Shown: positions 1 through 6,834, counted from the stretch's first letter. The stretch: 7,006 bases of DNA from Planctomycetota bacterium (GCA_016927125.1 JAFGNG010000069.1:1-7006), one strand, 5' to 3'. Program-made: numbers and translations. The notes: generated by a model from the sequence alone, not told the origin.

Positions 1-1161
1 CGCCGCGCCGAAGAAGCGCTTCGGCTTCTGCAGGGCGCTGGCGTCAATGCCGCCGGAGAGGATCTTGCCGGAGTGGGGGGCTTCCTGGTTATAAGCCCGC
101 CCGAGACGGGTAATGGAATCGAGCAGGATGACCACATCCTTGTTGTATTCCACCAGGCGCCGGGCCTTCTCGATTACCATCTGCGCCACCTGGATATGCC
201 GCGCGGTCGGCTCGTCAAAAGTCGAGGAGATAACCTCTCCCTGCACTGAGCGCTGCATCTCGGTAACTTCTTCCGGGCGCTCGTCGATCAGCAGCACAAT
301 CAGGTGGCACTCCGGGGTGTTCGCGGTGATGGAGTTGGCAATCTGCTGCAGGAGTACGGTCTTGCCGGTCCGTGGCTGCGCCACGATCAAGGCGCGCTGG
401 CCCTTGCCGATGGGGGTTACGAGATCCATAATCCGCATCGACCAGTTGTCCGGGGTGGTTTCCAGGATCAGGCGCTCTTCCGGGAAGAGCGGCACCAGGT
501 CGTCGAAAATCACCACATCCTTCAGCTTTTCCGGCTCCTCGTGATTTATGGCCTCTACCTTCAGAAGGGCAAAGTATTTTTCCTTGTCCTTCGGCGGCCG
601 GATCTGCCCGCTTACGGTCAGCCCCGTGCGCATCCCGAAACGCGCAATCTGGCTGGGCGAGATATAGATATCATCCGGGCAGGGCAGGTAATTGAAATTG
701 GGGCTGCGTAGGAAACCATAGCCATCCGGCATGATCTCCAGCACCCCCTCGCCGAAGAGCAGGCCGTTCTGGGAAATCCTGCCCTTGATAATGGCGAAGA
801 TCAGTTCCTGCTTGGACATCCCGGCAATGCCGCCGATCTCCTCGCTCTTGGCAAGCTTGCGCAGTTCGGAGACAGTCATATTCTTGAGTTGGCTGATATG
901 CAGCTCGCCGCGCTTGATCTCCTCGTAGACTTCGTCCTGAAGCTTCTCGCGTGCGCTGCGCTGCTCCTCGGTAAGCCCGGCGGAAAACTTTTCATGTTCC
1001 GCCAGAGCCTCTGATTCAGACATCACCTTTTCAACGTCTTCCCTTGGGGTTGGAATATTTTCGACCGGAATTTCATGGTTTTCGGTTTCGGTATTGGCCT
1101 TGGTAACCTTTTTCCGCACCGCTTTCTTTACTACTTTTTTTGCTTCTTTAGCTTTCGCCAC
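1..1161 (-). CDS. rho: Transcription termination factor Rho, C-terminal part cut by the window edge
   Basis: Rho is the hexameric RNA helicase that loads on C-rich nascent RNA and uses ATP to dissociate RNA polymerase. The visible 387 codons start at GTG 1161 and run off the left edge. In order they show: a lysine-rich tail (residues 3-21 hold nine Lys), a charged linker to about residue 90, a Rho N-terminal helical domain (about 92-126, MTVSELRKLAK), an OB-fold RNA-binding domain (about 132-205, with DGYGFLRS and DDIYISPSQI), then the RecA-like ATPase core. The core has Walker A QPRTGKT (262-268, Lys267), IDERPEEVTEMQR (292-303), Walker B VVILLDSITR with Asp348, and the Q-loop SGKILSGG (364-371, Lys366). 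Numbering runs 83 residues ahead of E. coli Rho, so the protein has a longer N-terminus. The R-loop and arginine finger lie outside the window. GTG was chosen because AAGGAG sits 9 nt upstream. It is probably co-transcribed with coaE. The family call is very secure. Confidence 0.98.
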   Translation of the reverse strand, partial: MAKAKEAKKVVKKAVRKKVTKANTETENHEIPVENIPTPREDVEKVMSESEALAEHEKFSAGLTEEQRSAREKLQDEVYEEIKRGELHISQLKNMTVSELRKLAKSEEIGGIAGMSKQELIFAIIKGRISQNGLLFGEGVLEIMPDGYGFLRSPNFNYLPCPDDIYISPSQIARFGMRTGLTVSGQIRPPKDKEKYFALLKVEAINHEEPEKLKDVVIFDDLVPLFPEERLILETTPDNWSMRIMDLVTPIGKGQRALIVAQPRTGKTVLLQQIANSITANTPECHLIVLLIDERPEEVTEMQRSVQGEVISSTFDEPTARHIQVAQMVIEKARRLVEYNKDVVILLDSITRLGRAYNQEAPHSGKILSGGIDASALQKPKRFFGAA

Positions 1162-1170
1162 GATATTAAT

Positions 1171-1176
1171 CTCCTT
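1171..1176 (-). promoter_or_regulatory. Ribosome binding site of rho
   Basis: The minus strand reads AAGGAG, 9 nt before the GTG at 1161. It supports a GTG start for rho, rather than the internal ATG at codon 47 (MSESEALAEH), and so keeps the lysine-rich tail in the protein. The 70-bp gap between coaE and rho is AT-rich, but I see no convincing -35/-10 pair in it and no hairpin followed by a T-run, so read-through from coaE is expected. Confidence 0.8.
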
Positions 1177-1231
1177 GAATAGTTGAATTGCCCAAATTTA
1201 TTCATCAAATTTTAAAATACTATTGACTGAT

Positions 1232-1834
1232 TTATTTTGAGGCGGTAAGGCGGCGCCAGATTTCTTCGGCCGCCTGCCGCAGAGTTTTCAGATCCTCCTT
1301 GTTTTCAATTACATGACCCGCGCGCCGGCGCCGGATCTCTTCCCCCACCAGGTACCCTTCCCGCCTGGCCACTTCTCCCGCATCCCAGTTGCGTTCGGCT
1401 TCCACCCGCTCTGTACAAAGTTCGGGAGGCGCTTCGACCGTAATGACATGCTTGGCAAGGCTTTCGCACCTTGCTTCAAAGAGGGTTGGCGCTTCCAGGA
1501 TTACCGGCGTCTCGCTCTCCTCGCACATCCGGTTGATCAACACGGTGAGCTCCTTGCCGATAAAAGGAAAAACTATATCCGTTAGCTTGCGCAAAGACTC
1601 CGCGTCCCCAAAGGCGAGGCTGCCAAGGCTGTTATGGTCAATCGCGCCCTCAGAATTCAAGATCCCCTCGCCGAAAGCCTCCACCACAAGCTGTTTAACC
1701 TCTGGTTTTTTAAGCACTTCCGCCGCAATTACATCAGCGCTCACCAGTCGTCCGCCCAATTCGGCAAGCATTTTTGAAAAGGTGCTCTTGCCAGCACCGA
1801 CCGCGCCGGTGACAGCGATTACGATAGCAGTCAT
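1232..1834 (-). CDS. coaE: Dephospho-CoA kinase
   Basis: CoaE catalyses the last step of coenzyme A synthesis in the cytoplasm: ATP-dependent phosphorylation of the ribose 3'-hydroxyl of dephospho-CoA. The 200-residue length is normal for the family. The P-loop is GAVGAGKS (residues 10-17). SADVIA (32-37) matches the family DADxIA motif and keeps the second Asp (Asp34, equivalent to E. coli Asp33), while the first is Ser. LEAPTLFEA (113-121) corresponds to the substrate-site PLLFE segment. The arginine-rich LID and end motif are represented by RRRRAGHVIEN (168-178). The usual HPLI is FPFI (89-92). The ATG overlaps the polA stop as ATGA and has an excellent ribosome binding site, so it is probably translationally coupled to polA. 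Family membership is secure; the Ser and Phe substitutions look like lineage variation and do not suggest loss of function. Confidence 0.96.
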   Translation of the reverse strand: MTAIVIAVTGAVGAGKSTFSKMLAELGGRLVSADVIAAEVLKKPEVKQLVVEAFGEGILNSEGAIDHNSLGSLAFGDAESLRKLTDIVFPFIGKELTVLINRMCEESETPVILEAPTLFEARCESLAKHVITVEAPPELCTERVEAERNWDAGEVARREGYLVGEEIRRRRAGHVIENKEDLKTLRQAAEEIWRRLTASK

Positions 1835-4521
1835 TTCACCTCCAGCCAGTTTGCGCCTGTCCCGATATCAACTTTCAAGGGGATGGAGAGCTCCATGGCA
1901 TTTTCCATCTCCGTACGGACCAGCGAAGCGAGTTTCTCCGTCTCTTCCGGGGGGCATTCAAAGACCAGCTCGTCATGGATCTGTAGAACCATGCGGGCTG
2001 CCAGTTTTTCCTCCGCGAGTTTATCATGGATTTTGATCATCGCAATCTTGATGAGATCCGCGGCTGACCCCTGGATAATAGTATTGATTGCCATGCGTTC
2101 GCCATGCTGGCGGCGGATGTGGTTGGAGCTGGCAAGCTCCGGGATCTCCCGCCGCCGTCCTTTAATCGTGCTGACCTTCATGCTTTCATTCGCTTGCGCA
2201 AGTGCCTCGTCCATGAAGACCTTGACCTTGGGGAATTCCTTAAAGTAACTCTCAATGAAGTTCTTGGCTTCAAACCGATTCATGTCGGTAGTTTGCGAGA
2301 GGCCGAAGGCGGTCTGCCCGTAAATAATGCCGAAATTGATGGCCTTGGCCGCGTACCGCTGTTCTGGCAAAATCTTGTCCAGATCCACGCCGAAGACTGC
2401 CGCCGCCACTGCCGCGTGAATATCGCGATCCTCCTGGAAAGCCTTGCAGAGCGCGTCATCGCCGGAGAAGTGCGCCAGGATCCGCAATTCGATCTGCGAA
2501 TAATCCGCTGCCAGCATCTGCCAGCCTTCCTCCGGGATGAAGGCGGCGCGGATGCTGCGCCCCTCTTCCGTGCGCACCGGGATGTTCTGCAGGTTGGGAT
2601 CACTGCTGGAAAGCCGCCCCGTGGCCGTGCCGGTTTGGTGGAAGGTGGTATGGATCCGCCCGGTATTGGGATTGACCATCTCCGGCAGCGCATCAAGATA
2701 GGTGCTCTTGAGCTTGCTGTACATGCGGTATTCCAGGATCAGCTTGGGCAAGGCGCGCTTGGGATGGTCCACCAAGGTCAACTCCCGCAAAACCTGCTCG
2801 TCAGTGCTGTAACCGGTCTTGGTCTTGCGGATTACCGGGAACTTCAATTTCTCGAAGAGTAACTCGGCAAGCTGCTTAGGGGAGGCGATATTGAGTTTAT
2901 TCTCTTTATCTCCGGCCAGGTAAAGGATCTCCTCGGTCAGGCGGGCAAGCTGCTTCTCCATCTCCTTGCTCATCGCACCGAGCCGGCTGATATCAAGCCT
3001 TACCCCGAGTTGCTGCATATCGGTCAGAACCTTGGAAAGCGGCAGTTCGATCTGGTTGAAAAGCTCTTCATAGCCTTCTTTAATCAGCTGCGGCCACAAG
3101 GCTTCCTGCAAGCGCAGCGCAATATCAGCGTCTTCGGCGGCATACCGGCAGACTTGTTCCAACGGCGCCAGATCTATGGTGATCTGCTTCTTGCCCTTGC
3201 CAATGATTTCATCAATGTGGATAGTACCGACGTGCAGGATGCGCGCCGCGGTAGCGTCCAGTCCGTGCCCGCGCAGGTGCCCGGCGCAGAGATGGCTCGC
3301 CAGCATGGAATCGAATACAATTCCATCGAGGTTTATCCCAATCCGGCGCATTACCAGGGTGTCATACTTCAGGTTATGCCCGGTCTTGGTGTGCTTGGGG
3401 TCGGTGAGGAGCTTGCCGATTGTTTGCAACTCCTTGTCAGTTAAAACCTTCTCTCCCTCGGGGGCGCGGAAGGGCAGGTACCAGCCGGTTTTGCCTTCCC
3501 AGGAGAAACTCATGCCTACTAGCTCTGCCTGCATGGGATCAACCGAAGTCGTCTCTACATCAAAGGCAAAGTGCTTCTGTGCCTGCAGTTCCTTGATAAA
3601 GGTTTTGAATAATGCCGGGGTATTGACCAGGCGGTAATCGCAGGAGTCGGCCTCGGCCAGTTTCTCCGCTTTCACCGCGCCGAGAGTGCGTTTGAGGCGT
3701 TCGAAGCCGAGATCTTCATAGATTTCGCGCAGTTTCACCTCGTTCGGGGCCGTCTGTCGGCAATCTTCAATATTAATCTTGATGGGTACCTCGCAGTTGA
3801 TGGTCGCCAATTCCCGGCTGAGGCGGGCGGTTTCCAGGTTCTCGCGCAGTTTTTCACCGCGCTTGCCCTTGATTTCGTGCGCGTGGGCGAGTAAACCCTC
3901 GAGGGAGCCGTATTTATTGATCAACTCCACTGCTCCCTTTTCGCCAATACCGGGTACGCCTGGGATATTGTCGGAGGAATCGCCGGACAGTCCCATCACA
4001 TCCGGTAGCAGCGCTGGCGGAATCTTCTTTTTCTCCTCATATTCCTTGGCGGAGGTATAAATATCTTTTCTGGGATCATACAATCTGATGCCGGGGGAGA
4101 GCAATTGCCCGAGATCCTTGTCGGAACTGACCAGAACCACGTCCAAACCCTCTGCAACCGCCTGCCGGGCAAAGGTTCCAATGAGATCATCGGCCTCGTA
4201 GCCTGCGAGCTTGTAGATGGGGATATTGAAGCCCTTAACCACCTCCTCAATGATGGGAATCTGGCTAAGGAGTTCCTGGGGGGTAGGTTTGCGCGTGGCC
4301 TTGTATTCTTTGTACATCTCATGGCGGAAGGTTGGCCCGGGGGCGTCAAAGACTACCGCGAGGTACTCCGGGGCGTGTTTTTTAATAATGTCAATCAACA
4401 TACTGGTGAAGCCGGAAACCGCCCCTGTCGGCCTGCCGTCAGGCGCGTGCAGCCCTTCAATCGCGTAGAAAGCGCGATATACCTGGGCGTGGCCGTCAAT
4501 AAGGTGCAGAGATTTCGGCAT
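1831..4521 (-). CDS. polA: DNA polymerase I with 5' nuclease, proofreading and polymerase domains
   Basis: PolA removes RNA primers and fills gaps during lagging-strand maturation and excision repair. The 896 residues hold all three classical domains. The 5' nuclease (about 1-285) has LIDGH with Asp9, VFDAPG with Asp59, YEADD (108-112), SSDKD (132-136) and GLSGDSSDNIPGVPGIGEKG (177-196, helix-hairpin-helix). The 3'-5' exonuclease (about 297-480) keeps DVE (Asp321, Glu323), NLKYD with Asp387, and YAAEDAD with Tyr460 and Asp464, so proofreading should be active, unlike in Taq-type enzymes. The polymerase domain has TGRLSSSDPNLQNIP (634-648), motif A DYSQIELR with Asp673, motif B with Arg722, Lys726, Phe730 and Tyr734, and motif C IHDELVF with Asp850 and Glu851. 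Phe730 is the position where Tyr would allow dideoxynucleotide use. The ATG at 4521 gives the conserved PKSLHLIDG start; its ribosome site (AGGT, 4 nt away) is weak. It is the first gene of the probable polA-coaE-rho unit. Confidence 0.99.
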   Translation of the reverse strand: MPKSLHLIDGHAQVYRAFYAIEGLHAPDGRPTGAVSGFTSMLIDIIKKHAPEYLAVVFDAPGPTFRHEMYKEYKATRKPTPQELLSQIPIIEEVVKGFNIPIYKLAGYEADDLIGTFARQAVAEGLDVVLVSSDKDLGQLLSPGIRLYDPRKDIYTSAKEYEEKKKIPPALLPDVMGLSGDSSDNIPGVPGIGEKGAVELINKYGSLEGLLAHAHEIKGKRGEKLRENLETARLSRELATINCEVPIKINIEDCRQTAPNEVKLREIYEDLGFERLKRTLGAVKAEKLAEADSCDYRLVNTPALFKTFIKELQAQKHFAFDVETTSVDPMQAELVGMSFSWEGKTGWYLPFRAPEGEKVLTDKELQTIGKLLTDPKHTKTGHNLKYDTLVMRRIGINLDGIVFDSMLASHLCAGHLRGHGLDATAARILHVGTIHIDEIIGKGKKQITIDLAPLEQVCRYAAEDADIALRLQEALWPQLIKEGYEELFNQIELPLSKVLTDMQQLGVRLDISRLGAMSKEMEKQLARLTEEILYLAGDKENKLNIASPKQLAELLFEKLKFPVIRKTKTGYSTDEQVLRELTLVDHPKRALPKLILEYRMYSKLKSTYLDALPEMVNPNTGRIHTTFHQTGTATGRLSSSDPNLQNIPVRTEEGRSIRAAFIPEEGWQMLAADYSQIELRILAHFSGDDALCKAFQEDRDIHAAVAAAVFGVDLDKILPEQRYAAKAINFGIIYGQTAFGLSQTTDMNRFEAKNFIESYFKEFPKVKVFMDEALAQANESMKVSTIKGRRREIPELASSNHIRRQHGERMAINTIIQGSAADLIKIAMIKIHDKLAEEKLAARMVLQIHDELVFECPPEETEKLASLVRTEMENAMELSIPLKVDIGTGANWLEVK
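1836..1843 (-). promoter_or_regulatory. Extended Shine-Dalgarno site of coaE inside polA
   Basis: The minus strand reads GGAGGTGA just before the ATG at 1834. This is a complete 8-nt complement of the usual 16S rRNA 3' end (UCACCUCC). It lies within the last codons of polA (…WLEVK), so ribosomes finishing polA are already positioned for coaE. It fixes the coaE start and suggests coaE is translated efficiently. Confidence 0.8.
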
Positions 4522-4928
4522 AATTACCTATCCGGAGGGTTGTTGAATCTTTAAAAAAGAGTGTTTTGAAATATGAAAGCCCTTAAAAATTCTTCATTTC
4601 TTAACCGTAACAGATTGCTCTGAAAGAAAACTCCTCTTGGGCGTCAGGGCAAAATATTGCCGTTTGCTCATTGCTTTGCAGGAAGTTTATAGGAAAAAGC
4701 CCATTCAATTATATTCTCGGGCATAGTTAGAAGAGAAATACTTTACTTTGATGAGACTGGTTTAATTACAAATCCGGAAGTATTGGTGAGATCAGCAGAT
4801 GCAGCCTGAGCCCTCAGTATTCTTGCATAATTGCCGAGTTTAGGAAAATATGCCTTGGAACGCGAATGCTTTTGGAAGTTTCAGATCCGGAATTATACCT
4901 GAATGACAGAAGTATCCGCCTTGGGAGT

Positions 4929-4956
4929 AGCATACAATTCAGGGGGTAGATGTCAA
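4929..4956 (-). promoter_or_regulatory. Candidate distal promoter for polA
   Basis: On the minus strand there is an exact TTGACA (4956-4951), a 16-bp spacer and TATGCT (4934-4929, four of six consensus bases). Transcription would begin near 4922 and leave a leader of about 400 nt before the polA ATG, which is long for a housekeeping gene. The leader might carry regulation, another promoter nearer polA may be the main one, or the match may be chance. No better-spaced pair was found closer to polA. Confidence 0.35.
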
Positions 4957-5071
4957 GAATATTTCCACTTTTTTTGTTATATTGATCTTTTCGGTATTAG
5001 TGGAAGTCATAAGATTCTAATTTGCATAGCTTTATGTATTTTTTGGCAGTTTTAGGTTTTTTGGTTTGGAT

Positions 5072-5100
5072 TTGACATCACAAAAATTCGGAATTATAAT
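5072..5100 (+). promoter_or_regulatory. Exact consensus sigma-70 promoter of the HEAT-repeat gene
   Basis: TTGACA (5072-5077), a spacer of exactly 17 bp, and TATAAT (5095-5100) match the housekeeping sigma factor consensus at all twelve positions. Transcription should start near 5107, giving a 5' leader of about 57 nt before the GTG at 5164. A full consensus is rare in natural promoters and predicts strong, possibly constitutive, transcription unless a repressor acts here. No clear operator palindrome overlaps it. Confidence 0.85.
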
Positions 5101-5151
5101 GTTTCCCCTAACTGTTGTTACTACGGTTGGTTACTAATATGTAATACCTTT

Positions 5152-5156
5152 GGGAG
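5152..5156 (+). promoter_or_regulatory. Ribosome binding site of the HEAT-repeat gene
   Basis: GGGAG lies 7 nt before the GTG at 5164, which is ideal spacing. It supports the GTG as the true start. The first ATG in the nearby sequence (5168-5170) is out of frame, and the residues encoded from the GTG onward already form the first HEAT-like helices. Confidence 0.75.
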
Positions 5157-5163
5157 TAAAATT

Positions 5164-6786
5164 GTGAATGCAACCATAGGGTCTATCTGCGCCTTACTCA
5201 AGAACAATGAATTGGAGGTCCAACGGGCTGCCGCTTTGGTCTTAGCCAGGCTGTCACCGCGTGAACCTTCTGTCAGCAAAGCCTTGGGCGAGGCGTTAAG
5301 CAATACAACGGATCCGGAACTTGCTAAATGTCTTTTACAGGCATTGCGCAATAATCCCCATGAAACTTCCATTCGTTATCTCTTTGACGCCCTTGACAGC
5401 GAGACTATCCCGAATGAGGAACTGCTTGATGTTATTGCCGCGGTTGGACCCAAAGCAGTATCCCATCTGCGCAAGCTCTTCCTGAAGTCTACTCCTGAGG
5501 TGCGTTGTATCATTGCGCAGGTATTGCCGCGCATCCAGACTGATGCCGCGAATGCGTTTTTAATTGATATTTTCCATAATAAAAATATCGAGGTGGTGCG
5601 GGCAGCGATTCACGCCTTGCGGGAGGTTGCACCGAGATTCAATAAAAAAGAACGCTCCCGTTTATTTTTACGGTTGAAAAGCGCCTTGGGCGAGAAACGC
5701 ATCAGCAGTAACCATTCCGCGCTCCTGGCTATCATTATTTCCCTGGGGATTGATGTTGATCCCCGGGCCAAGAAGCTGTTACTACCTTACACTTTAGAGG
5801 AATATGACGAGCAGACTCGCCGCTACGCCCTGATCAGCCTGGAAGAGCTTGAATACCCGGGTGAAAGCCATGGCGATGTAATTAAGGCTATTACCCCCAT
5901 CTTGGATGAGGAGAATGAAAACATTGTATCTCACGCGGTCGGGGTTTTGTCAAAGATCCACCCGCGCAAGAGCGATGCGGATAAATTAATAGAATTGCTT
6001 GAGAATCAACATTCTTGTGTACAATCGTATGCGATCCGCTCCCTCGGACTGCTCAATACCATTACTTATGCCCGAATGATCCTGCACTTCCTCTGGCATA
6101 AAGACCATAACCTGCGCCATACTGTCCATGAAACCCTCTCGCAGATGAGTTCAGCCATCAATATGCTGTTGGAACAACTGGCGGAATTGAAGGATATCAA
6201 ACAGGCTGAAGACTTGGTCAGCATTATTGCGGCCCATTCCGCAAGGATTACCAAGCCCAAGGCCTCCGCCCTGGTGCGGCAGCTTTTTGACCTGATGTCG
6301 AAGAATGATACCCGTTATCAGCTTTACCGGGATGTAATTCTCCTGGTTGATTCAAAATCACTGCGCACCAGCGTTTTTTCCCGGGTCAGCTCGGCACGAA
6401 AGCGCAAAGATTACAACACTGTGGCTAATTGCCTCACCCTACTGGTTGATACCGAGTTCATGGCCCCTGAATTGAAATTCGACCTGGCCGTGGCCAAGCT
6501 CAAGACCAGCCGCAAGGAAAGCACCCGGGCCTTCCGCCAATCCGATTACTGCCTGGAGCTGATTGCCGAAATGCTGCATCTCAACGGCAAGGGCTTTGTC
6601 AAAGATTTCCTGGCAGACAGCAGCCTGGACCTGGAAGATTACTATTATGTCGGGTTCCACTTCTCCGAGCGCCTCAACACCGAGCGCCGTTTCGGGGCGG
6701 ATGTCCTCCGTCATGTGGTCAAAAAGGGCAAGCGCAAGAAGATCGCCGCTGCCGCGCGCGAAAAACTCAAGGTCGAAGGGCACTAA
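5164..6786 (+). CDS. HEAT-repeat protein of unknown function
   Basis: I do not recognise a named gene. The 540-residue product is almost entirely helical, with no signal peptide or membrane segment, so it is probably cytoplasmic. HEAT-like units can be read at about residues 15-32 (NELEVQRAAALVLARLSP), 50-65, 85-96, 110-124 (TPEVRCIIAQVLPRI), 141-157 (NIEVVRAAIHALREVAP), 215-229, 251-267 (NENIVSHAVGVLSKIHP), 282-298 and 314-330. Each carries the polar-x-V-x-x-x-A-x-x-x-L pattern of the second HEAT helix. From about 340 the repeats fade into a less regular helical region, including EDYYYVGFHFSERLN (491-505) and a basic end (KKGKRKK at 520-526). HEAT arrays are protein- or nucleic-acid-binding scaffolds in known families. 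No catalytic motif is visible, nor the E-x-Z type residues of phycobilin lyases that I could identify. It stands alone, divergent from polA and followed by a repeat element, so its partner is not indicated by context. The 3' half looks richer in G+C than the 5' half. Confidence 0.9.
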   Translation: MNATIGSICALLKNNELEVQRAAALVLARLSPREPSVSKALGEALSNTTDPELAKCLLQALRNNPHETSIRYLFDALDSETIPNEELLDVIAAVGPKAVSHLRKLFLKSTPEVRCIIAQVLPRIQTDAANAFLIDIFHNKNIEVVRAAIHALREVAPRFNKKERSRLFLRLKSALGEKRISSNHSALLAIIISLGIDVDPRAKKLLLPYTLEEYDEQTRRYALISLEELEYPGESHGDVIKAITPILDEENENIVSHAVGVLSKIHPRKSDADKLIELLENQHSCVQSYAIRSLGLLNTITYARMILHFLWHKDHNLRHTVHETLSQMSSAINMLLEQLAELKDIKQAEDLVSIIAAHSARITKPKASALVRQLFDLMSKNDTRYQLYRDVILLVDSKSLRTSVFSRVSSARKRKDYNTVANCLTLLVDTEFMAPELKFDLAVAKLKTSRKESTRAFRQSDYCLELIAEMLHLNGKGFVKDFLADSSLDLEDYYYVGFHFSERLNTERRFGADVLRHVVKKGKRKKIAAAAREKLKVEGH

Positions 6787-6789
6787 TAG

Positions 6790-6814
6790 CCCCCCCTCAC
6801 CCTAACCCCCGCCC
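6790..6814 (-). repeat. C-rich block, G-quadruplex motif on the minus strand
   Basis: On the plus strand four C-runs of 7, 3, 5 and 3 bases (6790-6796, 6800-6802, 6806-6810, 6812-6814) are separated by TCA, TAA and G. The minus strand therefore satisfies the G3+N1-7 quadruplex rule four times. The block begins 4 bp after the HEAT gene stop, so in the mRNA it would be a ribosome-free, C-rich, nearly G-free segment, the composition favoured by Rho. It could instead be part of a dispersed intergenic repeat together with the hairpins that follow. Confidence 0.65.
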
Positions 6815-6834
6815 ATGGGATTGGAATTACTGTC

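Larger units (their letters stand above)
4522..5163. other. Divergent AT-rich intergenic region between polA and the HEAT-repeat gene
   Basis: This 642-bp stretch has no supportable gene and is visibly richer in A and T than the flanking genes. It holds the consensus promoter of the plus-strand gene and a minus-strand promoter candidate, both listed separately. A perfect minus-strand TATAAT also occurs at 4708-4713, but no -35 matches it. Short repeated words are present: ATCCGGA at 4530-4536, 4772-4778 and 4885-4891, and CGGAATTATA at 4888-4897 and 5089-5098. GGCAA/TTGCC arms form a small palindrome at 4648-4661, and CTGAG-CC-CTCAG lies around 4806-4817. The longest plus-strand open stretches are short, broken by stops or lack a ribosome site. 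I do not recognise tmRNA, RNase P RNA, SRP RNA, 6S RNA or a tRNA here. Confidence 0.7.

Noticed and set aside
113..928. Three plus-strand open frames opposite the left-end gene
   Set aside because: They lie antisense to the Rho coding frame, whose motifs are unmistakable, and their translations show no family resemblance.
2104..2862. A 252-codon plus-strand open frame opposite polA
   Set aside because: It is the longest antisense frame, but it mirrors conserved polymerase motifs on the minus strand and has no ribosome site or recognisable domain.
4668..4724. An 18-residue minus-strand frame (MPENIIEWAF…) in the polA leader
   Set aside because: It has no ribosome binding site and is too short to separate from chance; a leader peptide cannot be argued without a regulatory codon pattern.
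4963..5005. Inverted repeat TTCCACT/AGTGGAA with a 29-nt loop
   Set aside because: A 7-bp arm pair at this spacing is expected about once by chance in a spacer of this size, and it does not overlap the promoter elements.
4903..5055. A 50-codon plus-strand frame beginning MTEVSALGVA in the divergent spacer
   Set aside because: There is no Shine-Dalgarno sequence before the ATG, the composition is that of AT-rich spacer, and it ends before the real promoter.
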